A DNA stretch of 64,000 bases from Flavobacterium sp. GT3R68 (GCF_007109225.1 NZ_VJZK01000003.1:186001-250000), one strand, 5' to 3'; shown: positions 53,161 through 63,582, numbered from the stretch's first letter. Notes: a model not told the origin generated them from the sequence alone. Translations and numbers: made by a program.

Positions 53161-53645
53161 GATTTTAAATCTCTTGGAAATATAAACTTTTCAATTTTTC
53201 CCTTATTTATGTTCTCCCAGGTATCTGTATCAAATATTATAGATACCAATCCTGAAGTGGGTACATTGTCAATTGACACGTCACCAAATTTATTTACAAA
53301 ATGCGTTATGGCTTCATTATGACCAAAGAGGATTAAATTTTCATTTTTATTGTCACATGATTTGATAATTTTCTCTAATTGTTTAGCATCAAATGTATAC
53401 AAGTCATCCCGAAAAATAATATTTTCAACTGGAATTCCGATATTTTGGGTGAAAATACTGCCAGTATCCATTGCTCTTTTTGCCGTACTGCTCCAGATTA
53501 AAATTTTTTTTGGTAAGATTTCTTTAGCCTTCGAGGAAACCAAATTCACATCTTTTATTCCGCGGCTTGCAAGTGGACGATCCTTATCCTCATGCGAAGT
53601 TAACCAGCTTGATTTGGCATGTCGAACTAATATCAATTTTCTCAT
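53157..53645 (-). CDS. SixA-like histidine phosphatase
   Basis: A 162-aa member of the histidine phosphatase (phosphoglycerate mutase-like) superfamily. The phosphate-binding LVRHAKSSW (Arg8-His9) opens the protein; SSTAKRAMDTG has the second Arg and ENLILFGHNEAI the second His. Such short forms resemble SixA, which dephosphorylates phosphohistidine proteins. It is the first gene of the ppk1-ppx-TMEM175 operon and overlaps ppk1 by 4 bp, so it may act on a phosphohistidine or polyphosphate-linked substrate; this is inference. Confidence 0.88.
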   Translation of the reverse strand: MRKLILVRHAKSSWLTSHEDKDRPLASRGIKDVNLVSSKAKEILPKKILIWSSTAKRAMDTGSIFTQNIGIPVENIIFRDDLYTFDAKQLEKIIKSCDNKNENLILFGHNEAITHFVNKFGDVSIDNVPTSGLVSIIFDTDTWENINKGKIEKFIFPRDLKS

Positions 53646-54342
53646 AAGATTTTTTGAAAGATAATCTGTGAAATAAGTCTACAAATTACAAAAAAAAAGT
53701 TAACAGACACCCTCTTTGCGGTCTTTTCCGTACAATTTATTGCATTATTGAAAGTGAGAAATATTTTATGAAGTAATTTATCATTCTTGGCTCTCCCCTG
53801 ACTTATTGTTGCTAAATCCTGCATTATGTAAAAATTAACTGTTTTTATGCAATATTCGTAAAGAAGATATAAAGTAAACTAAATCTTATTAACAATTTTT
53901 TATATTAAAAATCTTACTTTAAATGTTGAACTAATGTTGTTAGTCTATGAAAAAATACCCTTAGTCGATTATGTCCCTGGTAAAAATATCATGCAAATGC
54001 TATGCAAGTTTGCTTTCAAGTATATTTCGATATATACTATTGTAAATCAAACATTTATTAACAATATATTATCACTATTTTATGGGAATTTGTAAACCTT
54101 TTATTGGGTTTTTTAGTAAGAAATGTCACTTTAACGAGTATTTAAGTTATTTGCAGAATAAAAGAATTTTATTGAATCAATGTAATTAATTTAGTAGAAG
54201 AAATGACTTATTAACAAAAATATACTTTTTAATTAATTACAAAATATTAGTTAAAAAATTAATAATTAAATAATTTATAATATGGAAAAACAATACCTCC
54301 CGCCGTTAAAAAAACAAATCTATCTCATTAACTAAATAAGTA
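53646..54342. other. Long AT-rich intergenic region upstream of the adhesin operon
   Basis: About 700 bp, very AT-rich, with no convincing gene. It contains a short open frame of 17 codons (54282-54335) just before the adhesin start, and many short A- and T-runs. I saw no perfect TAnnTTTG box. It probably holds the promoters of the divergent polyphosphate operon and of the adhesin gene, with a long leader for the latter. Confidence 0.6.
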
Positions 54343-57300
54343 ATGTTTATGAAAAATAATACCTATTCATTGCAGAAATTAAACATCACCCAAATTTTAC
54401 TGTTCCTTACCCTGATGTTTTACACAACTGTTTCCTTTTCTCAATTCACCGCCGACCAGCCCGATTTAAGATTATGCGGTTCTGCGCCCAATTATTATGT
54501 AGACTATTACAATTGTAGTGCAAATAATTACACATTAAACCAGGTGTTTTTGAGTTTAACGAACGTAAATGGAGTTCCATTAACCAATACTACTTGCGTA
54601 CCAGGAACTACACAGCCTATGTATATTATGTTGAATTATACCTCTAATTCCAATAGTAATGTTGAGAATGCGCGTGTTTTTGCAGATATTTATATCAAGC
54701 ATAATAATGTACCGACTACAACCCCCATTAATGTTAATCTGGGAACTATAACCCCTGGATCAGGCCAGCGTCTTATTTATGGACCATTCAATTGGGTCTG
54801 TGGTGATGAATTGTCGCTCAATAGGATTTTAGTGGTTTACAGAACTAGTGGCACAATGCAGGAATGGACCCCCTATGATTGTAGTACTTACAGTAAATCA
54901 CAATGTGATAAGCCTGTTTCAACACTTATTGCCTCGCCATTAGCAGTTCAATTCGAATATACCCAATGTACTGTAGGCAATCAAACGACAGTGACCTTTA
55001 ACGAATTTTCCAATGGAGGAATTCTGCCATATATTTCTTATTTATGGAATTTTGGAGATGGAACCACATCCAATGTAGCCGATCCCGTCCATGTGTACCC
55101 TTCATCGGGTGGGCCATATACGGTTACATTGACAGTGACTGATTCAAATTTGCCGACTCATTTAGTCGGTACCCAAACGCAAACGGTTACAATAAACCCG
55201 GCCCTGGCGCTTTCAGCTTCAATAACGGCTCTGGGATGTAATGCTTCTAATAATGGCGCCATTGATCTGTTCGTTAGTGGAGGAACTTCAGGTTACACGT
55301 ATTCCTGGACTAATGGAGCAACGACACAAGATATCAGTGGATTGGCTGCGGGATCATATACAGTAACTGTAACTGATTCTGTTGGATGTATAAAAACCGC
55401 TACATATGTAGTTGCGGGTGGCGATGCCTCTCCGCCAACTGCTTCAAATCCTGCACCAATTACTCTTACCGGATGTAATGGGACTTTTCCTTCACCGGAT
55501 ATTTTAGTAGTAACTGATGAAGCCGATAATGTGGGAACACCCGTGGTCACCTATGTAGGCGACAGTGCTCCAAGTATTGTAGGCTGTATAGAAACCATTA
55601 TTAGAACTTATAAAGTTACAGATGCCTGCAACAACAGTATAAATGTAACTCAGAACTTAATCAGAACAGTTGATACAACTCCGCCTACAGCATCAAATCC
55701 TGCTGCTATTATCCTAACAGGGTGCAACGCAAGTTTTCCAGCAGCGGATATTTCAGTAGTGACAAATGAAGCTGATAATTGTGGTACACCAATAGTAGCA
55801 TTTGTAAATGACAGTGCTCCGGTATTAGTTGGTTGTACTGAAACAACAATCAGAACTTTCAGCGTAACAGATGCCTGTAATAATAAGATCAATGTGACAC
55901 AAAACTTAATCAGAACAGTTGATACAACTCCGCCTACTGCATCCAATCCCGCTGCCATTACCTTAACGGGTTGTAACGGAAGTTTTCCCGCTGCGGACAT
56001 CTCAGTTGTGACAAATGAAGCGGATAATTGCGGCGCACCAGTAGTAGCATTTGTAAATGACAGTGCTCCTGCATTAGTCGGTTGCACTGAAACAACTATC
56101 AGATCATATAGTGTAACTGACGCCTGTAACAATAAGATCACTGTGACCCAAAACTTAATCAGAACAGTCGATACAACTCCGCCTACTGCATCGAATCCTG
56201 CTGCCATTACCTTAACAGGTTGTAACGGAAGTTTTCCCGCTGCGGATATCTCAGTTGTGACAGATGAAGCGGATAATTGCGGCACACCAGTAGTAGCATT
56301 TGTAAATGACAGCACACCTGTATTAGTTGGTTGTAATGAAACAACTATCAGATCTTTCAGTGTAACCGATGCCTGTAACAATAAAATCACTGTGACACAA
56401 AATTTAATCAGAACACTTGATACAACCCCACCTACTGCATCAAATCCTGCAACTTTTACGTTAACGGGTTGTAACGGAAGTTTCCCCGCTGCGGATATCT
56501 CAGTTGTGACAAACGAAGCTGATAATTGTGGCATACCAATAGTAGCATTTGTAAATGACAGTGCTCCTGTATTAGTTGGCTGTACTGAAACAACTATCAG
56601 AACGTATAGTGTAACGGATGCCTGCAACAATATAATCAATGTGACACAAAACTTAATCAGAACAGTAGATACAACCCCGCCTACTGCATCGAATCCTGCT
56701 TCCATGACCTTAACAGGTTGTAACGGAAGTTTTCCCGCTGCGGATATCTCAGTTGTGACAAACGAAACTGATAATTGTGGCACGCCAATAGTAGCTTTTG
56801 TAAGTGACAGTGCGGCAGTATTAGTTGGTTGTACAGAAACAACTATCAGAACGTATAGTGTTACTGATGCTTGTAATAATAAAATCAATGTAACACAAAA
56901 CTTGATTAGAACTGTAGATACAACATCACCTACTGCATCGAATCCAGCTGCCATTACCTTAACGGGTTGCAATGGTAATTTTCCTGCACCGAATGTGTCA
57001 GTGGTTACAAATGAAGCGGATAACTGTGGCACACCTCTTGTTGCTTTTGTAAGCGAAAGTGGCCCGAATCTAGTGGGCTGCACCGAAACTATTATTAGAA
57101 CTTATAGCGTAACTGACGCTTGCGGTAATTCAATCCCCGTAACACAAAACTTAATCAGAACTGTGGATACTGCATCACCTACGGCGTCGAATCCCGCTGC
57201 TATTACCTTAACGGGATGTAATGGGACTTTCCCAGCTCCTAATGTTTCAGTGGTAACAGACGAAGCAGATAACTGTAGTGCACCTATTGTAACTTTTGTA

Positions 57301-60300
57301 AATGACAGTGCTCCAAATTTAGTTGGATGTACGGAAACAACAGTTAGAACGTATAGAGTTACCGACGCCTGTAACAATAAGGTCGATGTGACACAAAACT
57401 TGGTCAGAACTGTTGACACAACATATCCTACCGCTACTAATCCCGCTGCAATTACCTTAACAGGTTGCAACGGAAGTTTTCCTGCTCCGAATGTTGCTGT
57501 AGTGACTAATGAAGCAGATAATTGCAGCACTCCAGTAGTTGTCTTTGTTAGCGACAGCGCTCCGGTTTTAATTGGATGTACCGAAACTACAATCAGAACT
57601 TACAGTGTAACTGATGCTTGTAATAATAAAATCAATGTAACACAAAACTTAATCAGAACTGTAGATACGACGGCACCAGTCATTGTAACAGCTGCAAACA
57701 ATATTACTGTTCAATGTGATGGACAAGGTAATCAGGGAGCTATAGCAAATTGGTTAGCCAGTAATGGAGGAAGTGTTGCCACAGATTTATGCGGTGCTGT
57801 AACATGGACAAATAATTATTCAAGTATATCAAATGATTGTTCAGCCGCCATAACTGTTATATTCAAAGCTACTGATGCCTGTGGGAATTTTTCAACAACA
57901 TCAGCAACCTTTAGTGTTAATGATTTAATGGCACCAACTATTGTCACTCCAGCCAATAACCTTACTGTACAATGTGATGGACAAGGCAATGCACAAGCTT
58001 TTCAGGCTTGGTTAGCTTCACAAGGTGGAGCTACTGCTTCCGATGATTGTAGTGTAATATCATGGACTAATAATTATAGTACTCTAACAAATACTTGTGG
58101 ACTTTCAGGCTCAGCTTCTGTAATCTTTACAGCAACTGATGCCTGCGGAAATAATTCCTCATCAACTGGGGTATTTACAATTCAGGATACAACTCCTCCT
58201 GTCTTCACTATACCGGCAAACATAACGCTTTATTCAGATGCAGCATGTAGTTATGATGCATCAGTTGCAGTAACAGGAGATGTTATAAATGAAAGTGACA
58301 CTTGTTCTAACGGACTTCAGGCTACTTATGTAGATACTGTTGTACCAGGGCAATGTCTAGGTTCTTATACCATAACACGCACTTGGTCATTAGTTGACAG
58401 CTGTGGAAATGCAGCCGCCAATCAGACCCAGACTATTACCGTTTTGGATAATATATTGCCTACGTTTACTGCTCCCGCTAATATTACAGTCTCGACAGAT
58501 GCGAATTGTAATTACGATGCATCAGTAGCAATGGTTGGAGATGTTACCAACGAAGGTGATAATTGTTCTACAGGACTTCAGGCTACTTATGTAGATGCAA
58601 TTGTCCCAGGCCAATGTTCCGGATCGTTTATCATAACCAGAACCTGGTCATTAGTGGACAGCTGTGGAAATGCAGCTCCAAACCAAGTACAGACTATAAC
58701 TATCATAGATAATATGGTTCCGACGTTTTCTGCGCCAGCTGATTTAACCATTAACACGGATGCAAATTGTGCATACGATATAGCCGTAGCCAATACTGGC
58801 GATGTAATTAATGAAGTTGATAACTGCTCAACTGGTCTTCAGGCAACTTATGTAGATGCAATTGCTCCGGGATCTTGTCAGGGATCACAAGTGATTACCC
58901 GAACATGGTCGCTTATTGATAACTGTGGTAATCCTGCTCTGAATCAAGTACAGACCATTACAATTCTTGACAACCTGGCTCCAACATTCAAGGCGCCAGC
59001 AGAAATTACAATAATTACTGCAGAAAATTGCAATTATGATGCTTCTGTTGCTGCTACAGGCGACGTAATCGATGAGGCAGACAATTGCTCTAGTGGAATT
59101 CAGGCTACTTATGTAGATGTCATCACTCAAAGTGGATGCCAAGGATTTGATATAACAAGAACATGGTCATTAATTGACAATTGTGGTAACGCTGCACCGG
59201 ATCAGGTTCAAACTATCCATGTTATGGATAATTCATTACCGACATTTGCCATACCACAGAATATGACTGTATATACTGATGCTACTTGTAATTACGATGC
59301 TTCAATTGCAATAACTGGTGATGTGACAGATGAATTAGATAATTGTTCTCCTGGAATTCAGGCTACCTACAACGATACAATTGTTGCCGGGGAATGTATG
59401 GGCTCGTATACAATTACCAGAACCTGGTCACTTGTTGATAATTGTGGTAATGCTGCTCCTGATCAAATCCAGACCATTACAGTTATGGATAATATAGCTC
59501 CTACATTTACAGTACCAGCCGATATGACGGTTTACACTGACGCTACTTGTAATTACAATATTGGCGTTGATGTAACGGGTGATGTACTTAATGAAGTTGA
59601 CAATTGTTCTGTAGATATTCAGGCTTCCTATGTAGATTCCATTACTCCAGGACAATGTGAAGGTTCCTTTACAGTAACCAGAGTTTGGACACTCGCTGAT
59701 AGTTGTGGCAATAGTGCTGCCAATCAGACACAAACCATTACCGTAATGGATAATCTTGCACCAGTTTATGGAACTCCGCTCGAATCTGAAATAACTGTGC
59801 AGTGTAACAACATTCCTCCTATTCCAGATTTAGTTTTCACTGATAATTGCTCAAGTATTGTAATAGTGGATGGTCCAATTTCACCTGAAACTCCTATTGA
59901 TGTTACTGCCGAAGGTTATGTGATTATCAGAACCTGGACTGCCACTGACAATTGCGGAAATATAACTACCGTAACGCAAAAAATCAACGTGGAAATTCAG
60001 GATAGCTTAATTGAAATACCACAACAAGCTTGTAATGGTGATTCTGCTACTATCGATTTAGACAATTTTATACCTGCAGAATATGCCGGATTAGGGATTT
60101 GGGTTGACAATAATAGCTCTGGAGGTCTACATGGTGATAATGACGGAATCTTCTCTCCATTTGGAATTCCGATTGGAAGTTATATCTTAGAGTACCAAAT
60201 TGACATGGAAGATTCAGCTTGTCCTAGAAAAATACAGGTAAATATGAGTATCAATGAGGATTGTATTGTTTTGGATTGTGGAAATATAAAAGTACACAAC

Positions 60301-60594
60301 GCTTTCTCACCTAATAATGATGGATTAAACGAGTGGTTTCAAATTGATAATATTGAGGACGTAATATGTTGGCCTACTAATAGAGTAGAAATATATAATC
60401 GATGGGGAGTTTTAGTATATGAAGTAGATGGATACGATAATAATACCAAAGCGTTCCGAGGAATCTCTGAAGGAAGATCAACCGTTAGTCAAGCTGAAGA
60501 ACTGCCAACGGGAACCTACTTTTATGTATTACTATACACAACTACAGAAGGTACCACTATAAAAGAATCCAAATATTTATATCTTTCAAGATAA
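54343..60594 (+). CDS. Giant repeat adhesin with T9SS type B (gliding motility-associated) sorting domain
   Basis: A 2083-aa surface protein. After a signal peptide (about 1-33, TVSFSQ) come a unique domain (about 35-195), a PKD domain (about 197-283, LWNFGDGTTS), an SprB-type repeat (about 289-356, GGTSGYTYSWTNGATTQDISGL), nine 83-aa repeats (about 361-1109), two modules of about 86 aa with NITVQCDGQG, six of about 87 aa (VxxSCGNAAxNQTQTI type), a last linker and the type B sorting domain (about 1982-2083, VHNAFSPNNDGLNEWFQI to KESKYLYLSR). Every repeat holds conserved Cys and ASN/VTDAC motifs, so disulfides are likely. It is followed by a PorP/SprF gene, which such proteins need for export. 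Likely an adhesin; ligand unknown. Confidence 0.92.
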   Translation: MFMKNNTYSLQKLNITQILLFLTLMFYTTVSFSQFTADQPDLRLCGSAPNYYVDYYNCSANNYTLNQVFLSLTNVNGVPLTNTTCVPGTTQPMYIMLNYTSNSNSNVENARVFADIYIKHNNVPTTTPINVNLGTITPGSGQRLIYGPFNWVCGDELSLNRILVVYRTSGTMQEWTPYDCSTYSKSQCDKPVSTLIASPLAVQFEYTQCTVGNQTTVTFNEFSNGGILPYISYLWNFGDGTTSNVADPVHVYPSSGGPYTVTLTVTDSNLPTHLVGTQTQTVTINPALALSASITALGCNASNNGAIDLFVSGGTSGYTYSWTNGATTQDISGLAAGSYTVTVTDSVGCIKTATYVVAGGDASPPTASNPAPITLTGCNGTFPSPDILVVTDEADNVGTPVVTYVGDSAPSIVGCIETIIRTYKVTDACNNSINVTQNLIRTVDTTPPTASNPAAIILTGCNASFPAADISVVTNEADNCGTPIVAFVNDSAPVLVGCTETTIRTFSVTDACNNKINVTQNLIRTVDTTPPTASNPAAITLTGCNGSFPAADISVVTNEADNCGAPVVAFVNDSAPALVGCTETTIRSYSVTDACNNKITVTQNLIRTVDTTPPTASNPAAITLTGCNGSFPAADISVVTDEADNCGTPVVAFVNDSTPVLVGCNETTIRSFSVTDACNNKITVTQNLIRTLDTTPPTASNPATFTLTGCNGSFPAADISVVTNEADNCGIPIVAFVNDSAPVLVGCTETTIRTYSVTDACNNIINVTQNLIRTVDTTPPTASNPASMTLTGCNGSFPAADISVVTNETDNCGTPIVAFVSDSAAVLVGCTETTIRTYSVTDACNNKINVTQNLIRTVDTTSPTASNPAAITLTGCNGNFPAPNVSVVTNEADNCGTPLVAFVSESGPNLVGCTETIIRTYSVTDACGNSIPVTQNLIRTVDTASPTASNPAAITLTGCNGTFPAPNVSVVTDEADNCSAPIVTFVNDSAPNLVGCTETTVRTYRVTDACNNKVDVTQNLVRTVDTTYPTATNPAAITLTGCNGSFPAPNVAVVTNEADNCSTPVVVFVSDSAPVLIGCTETTIRTYSVTDACNNKINVTQNLIRTVDTTAPVIVTAANNITVQCDGQGNQGAIANWLASNGGSVATDLCGAVTWTNNYSSISNDCSAAITVIFKATDACGNFSTTSATFSVNDLMAPTIVTPANNLTVQCDGQGNAQAFQAWLASQGGATASDDCSVISWTNNYSTLTNTCGLSGSASVIFTATDACGNNSSSTGVFTIQDTTPPVFTIPANITLYSDAACSYDASVAVTGDVINESDTCSNGLQATYVDTVVPGQCLGSYTITRTWSLVDSCGNAAANQTQTITVLDNILPTFTAPANITVSTDANCNYDASVAMVGDVTNEGDNCSTGLQATYVDAIVPGQCSGSFIITRTWSLVDSCGNAAPNQVQTITIIDNMVPTFSAPADLTINTDANCAYDIAVANTGDVINEVDNCSTGLQATYVDAIAPGSCQGSQVITRTWSLIDNCGNPALNQVQTITILDNLAPTFKAPAEITIITAENCNYDASVAATGDVIDEADNCSSGIQATYVDVITQSGCQGFDITRTWSLIDNCGNAAPDQVQTIHVMDNSLPTFAIPQNMTVYTDATCNYDASIAITGDVTDELDNCSPGIQATYNDTIVAGECMGSYTITRTWSLVDNCGNAAPDQIQTITVMDNIAPTFTVPADMTVYTDATCNYNIGVDVTGDVLNEVDNCSVDIQASYVDSITPGQCEGSFTVTRVWTLADSCGNSAANQTQTITVMDNLAPVYGTPLESEITVQCNNIPPIPDLVFTDNCSSIVIVDGPISPETPIDVTAEGYVIIRTWTATDNCGNITTVTQKINVEIQDSLIEIPQQACNGDSATIDLDNFIPAEYAGLGIWVDNNSSGGLHGDNDGIFSPFGIPIGSYILEYQIDMEDSACPRKIQVNMSINEDCIVLDCGNIKVHNAFSPNNDGLNEWFQIDNIEDVICWPTNRVEIYNRWGVLVYEVDGYDNNTKAFRGISEGRSTVSQAEELPTGTYFYVLLYTTTEGTTIKESKYLYLSR
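55423..57669 (+). repeat. Nine tandem 249-bp adhesin repeats
   Basis: Units of exactly 83 codons recur (for example the VDT-TPPTASNP junction at 55672, 55921, 56170). Units 2-6 are near-identical in DNA, the outer ones more divergent. A long antisense open frame here is a by-product of the repeat composition. Confidence 0.95.
58192..59754 (+). repeat. Six tandem ~261-bp adhesin repeats
   Basis: Six modules of 86-87 residues, each with a conserved TWSLxDxCGNAA core and a terminal VxDN. They are more diverged from each other than the 249-bp units. Confidence 0.9.
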
Positions 60595-60654
60595 ACAAAC
60601 TCAAATCTAACTCCTGAGGGCCTAGCAACCCTCAGGTTTAAAAACCTAAACTAA

Positions 60655-61566
60655 ATGAGAACAAGAATACTATTTTTCGTTTTGATGTTTACTGGAACTG
60701 TAAGTTTTGCTCAACAGGATGCTCAATTTACACAATACATGTATAACACAATAAATATCAATCCGGCTTATGCGGGATCGAGAGGAGCTTTGAGTATATT
60801 TGGACTTCACCGTACTCAATGGGTGGGATTAGATGGGGCGCCGGTTACTAATGCCGTATCTGTCCATACACCTTTAAATAATTCTAATCTGGGGCTAGGA
60901 GTTTCATTTCTGAATGATAGAATTGGACCTACAAACGAGAATGCTATTTCTGTAGATTTGTCCTATACCATCAGAACATCCGAGGTTTGGAAAATGTCTT
61001 TTGGTATAAAAGGGACCGCAAATCTATTCAATCTTGACACTTCTGAACTGACTCCCGCACAACAAGGAGATCCACAATTTCAAGATTTGAATAATGAGTT
61101 TTCACCAAACATTGGTGCAGGTCTTTATCTACATTCCGATAAAACTTATATTGGGCTTTCCGTGCCTAATTTCATAGAATCCAATCGTTATGATGACAAT
61201 GAGGCTGCTATTTTTAAAGAAAAAATAAACTACTATTTCATTGCTGGTCATGTGTTTGATTTGTCTCCTAGCCTTAAATTCAAACCATCCTTACTTACTA
61301 AATTAGTCGAGGGCGCTCCCCTACAGGTGGACGTATCAGGAAATTTTTTAATCAATGAGAGATTTGTAATCGGTGGAGCCTACAGATGGAGTGCTGCGGT
61401 GAGTGCCATGGTGGGTTTCCAAGTGACCGACGGCCTATTTATAGGATATGGTTATGATTTAGAGACTACCAAATTAGAAAACTATAATTCAGGATCACAT
61501 GAAATATTTTTACGCTATGAGCTGTTCAATAATTACGACAAAATTGTATCACCTAGATTCTTCTAA
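60655..61566 (+). CDS. PorP/SprF family type IX secretion membrane protein
   Basis: A 303-aa outer-membrane protein with a signal peptide (1-20, VSFAQQ) and the family start QDAQFTQYMYNTININPAYAG, followed by alternating strands (NLGLGVSFLNDRIGPTNENA, FKFKPSLLTKL) predicted to form a beta-barrel. SprF-like proteins anchor type B CTD adhesins such as SprB at the surface. It lies 60 bp after the adhesin gene on the same strand and 13 bp before the OmpA-PD40 gene, a typical T9SS cassette. The partner is inferred from the neighbouring adhesin. Confidence 0.93.
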   Translation: MRTRILFFVLMFTGTVSFAQQDAQFTQYMYNTININPAYAGSRGALSIFGLHRTQWVGLDGAPVTNAVSVHTPLNNSNLGLGVSFLNDRIGPTNENAISVDLSYTIRTSEVWKMSFGIKGTANLFNLDTSELTPAQQGDPQFQDLNNEFSPNIGAGLYLHSDKTYIGLSVPNFIESNRYDDNEAAIFKEKINYYFIAGHVFDLSPSLKFKPSLLTKLVEGAPLQVDVSGNFLINERFVIGGAYRWSAAVSAMVGFQVTDGLFIGYGYDLETTKLENYNSGSHEIFLRYELFNNYDKIVSPRFF

Positions 61567-61579
61567 AACACTAAATATT

Positions 61580-63514
61580 ATGAAAAGTAAATTAATAATT
61601 TATGTAATGCTTTTGGGTGTTTTAGCTAATGGTTATGCACAAAAAGCCGCAGTAGAAAGAGCAGACAAAAAATATGAGCGTTATGCTTATGTTGATGCCA
61701 TCAAAACGTATGAGCGTATAGCTGCAAAAGGATATAAATCCGTGGAGATGTTCCAAAAATTGGGAAATGCTTATTATTTCAATGCCGAATTGGATAAAGC
61801 AGCCAAGTGGTATGGTGAATTATTTGCGATGACCCAAGATGTAGAACCGGAATACTATTACAGATATTCCCAATCCCTAAAATCAATTGGGGAATATGCT
61901 AAGGCCGATGAAATGTTGGTATTGTTCAACCAAAAATCGGGGAATGATTTGCGGGGAAAGCTTTTCAGCCAGAACAGAAATTACTTAGCGGAAATAAAAG
62001 CTAATTCTGGTCGATATAATATCGAAGATGCTGGCGTAAATTCAAAATATTCCGATTATGGAAGTTCTTTTTCTGGAAACCAACTTGTTTTTACATCCGC
62101 TCGCGACACTGGAAGTTTATTTAAGATAAAAGACAAGTGGACTAATCAGTATTTCACGAATATGTATTCTTCGGAGATAAGTGCTGACACTGTACTTGGG
62201 CCAGTTAAAAAATTCGCAAGAAAAATAAACACCAAGTTTCACGAAGCTACCCCTGTTTTTACAAAAGATGGACAAACGGTTTATTTTACCCGAAATAATT
62301 TCAACAATGGAAAAAAAGGAAAAGATGCCAACAGAGTAGTGATGTTAAAAATATACAAAGCCACCTTGGTTAATAAAGAATGGGACAACGAAGTGGAGTT
62401 GCCTTTCAACAGTAACAATTACAGTGTGGCTCATCCTGCGTTAAGCCCTGATGAAAAGACGCTTTATTTTGCTTCCGATATGCCTGGAACATTGGGGCAA
62501 TCTGATATCTTTAAGGTGAAAATAAACGAAGATGGTAGCTACGGAGTTCCTGAAAATTTAGGTTTTCCGATTAATACGGAAGGAAAAGAAACCTTTCCTT
62601 ATGTCAGTAACGAAAATGAACTCTACTTTGCCTCCGACGGACATCCCGGACTTGGTGGTTTGGATATTTTCGCATCACAAATTGCAAAAGACGGTTCGTA
62701 CAGAAAAGTAAAAAATATCGGCGAGCCTGCCAATTCCCCTAAGGATGATTTTGGGTATCTGATTGATGTCAAAACACGGAAAGGCTTTTTGTCTTCCAAC
62801 CGTGTGGGCGGACAAGGATACGATGATATTTACAAATTTCTTGAAACCCGAAAATTGAATTGCGAACAGGCTTTATCCGGAATTGTTACGGATCTGGAAA
62901 CTTCAGAAATATTACCTGACTCAAAGGTTACTTTATTTGATGATAAATTTACTTTAATTAAAGAAGTAAAAGCAGACGATAAAGGACATTACGAGTTTGA
63001 AGTGGAGTGTGAAATGACCTATTATGTTCGTGGAGAAAAAGAAGCATATGAAACCAAGGAGCAAAAAATCACAATTTCAAATGTAACCGGAAAAACAGAT
63101 TTACCAATCCAGTTGGAGAAAAAAGTGAAACCGGTAACTGTGGGTGATGACCTTGCTAAAGCTTTCGGTATCAAAATGATTTACTTTGATTTCGACAAAT
63201 GGGATATCCGTACGGATGCGGCCTACGAACTCGAAAAAATATTGGATGTAATGAAAGAATATCCAAATATGAAAATTGATGTCCGTTCTCATACTGATAG
63301 CCGCGGTTCTTTCGAATACAATGATAAACTATCCGGAAACAGAGCCAACTCCACAATGGAATGGTTAATCAAAAATGGCGTGAAAAAAGATCGTCTGACC
63401 GGTAAAGGTTATGGCGAAAGAGAACTGTTCAATAAATGTGCTGATAATGTTGAATGTTCTGAAGAAGACCATCAATTAAACAGACGTAGCCAATTTATTA
63501 TCACAGCCTTATAA
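61580..63514 (+). CDS. OmpA-family protein with PD40/TPR domains (T9SS cassette)
   Basis: A 644-aa envelope protein: signal peptide (1-20, NGYAQ), TPR-like helices (about 25-130, YERIAAKGYKSVEMFQKLGNAYYFNAELDKAAKWYGELF), a PD40/WD40-like propeller (about 180-430, with HPALSPDEKTLYFASDMPG), a carboxypeptidase-like module (about 435-515) and a C-terminal OmpA peptidoglycan-binding domain (about 530-644, VRSHTDSRGSFEYNDKLSGNRA). The frame opens at 61499 inside the SprF-like gene; ATG 61580 is preferred because it gives a signal peptide. Such proteins link T9SS adhesin machinery to peptidoglycan. A terminator follows. Confidence 0.92.
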   Translation: MKSKLIIYVMLLGVLANGYAQKAAVERADKKYERYAYVDAIKTYERIAAKGYKSVEMFQKLGNAYYFNAELDKAAKWYGELFAMTQDVEPEYYYRYSQSLKSIGEYAKADEMLVLFNQKSGNDLRGKLFSQNRNYLAEIKANSGRYNIEDAGVNSKYSDYGSSFSGNQLVFTSARDTGSLFKIKDKWTNQYFTNMYSSEISADTVLGPVKKFARKINTKFHEATPVFTKDGQTVYFTRNNFNNGKKGKDANRVVMLKIYKATLVNKEWDNEVELPFNSNNYSVAHPALSPDEKTLYFASDMPGTLGQSDIFKVKINEDGSYGVPENLGFPINTEGKETFPYVSNENELYFASDGHPGLGGLDIFASQIAKDGSYRKVKNIGEPANSPKDDFGYLIDVKTRKGFLSSNRVGGQGYDDIYKFLETRKLNCEQALSGIVTDLETSEILPDSKVTLFDDKFTLIKEVKADDKGHYEFEVECEMTYYVRGEKEAYETKEQKITISNVTGKTDLPIQLEKKVKPVTVGDDLAKAFGIKMIYFDFDKWDIRTDAAYELEKILDVMKEYPNMKIDVRSHTDSRGSFEYNDKLSGNRANSTMEWLIKNGVKKDRLTGKGYGERELFNKCADNVECSEEDHQLNRRSQFIITAL

Positions 63515-63550
63515 GAAATTATTAAGTCAACAGTTAAATAAAGTATGTAC

Positions 63551-63582
63551 AAAAACCTGTCCATAATCGGACAGGTTTTTTT
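63551..63582 (+). terminator. Rho-independent terminator of the adhesin cassette
   Basis: AAAAACCTGTCC pairs with GGACAGGTTTTT around a 6-nt loop, followed by T residues. Confidence 0.9.

Noticed and set aside
53642-53824. 60-codon frame on the minus strand before the SixA-like gene
   Set aside because: No family resemblance and no start context; likely chance in AT-rich sequence.
55650-57083. A 477-codon open frame on the minus strand inside the adhesin gene, and shorter ones at 57102-57530 and 55293-55550
   Set aside because: They mirror the repeat period of the adhesin exactly and have the biased composition expected from the antisense of a Thr/Val/Ala-rich repeat; no known domain.
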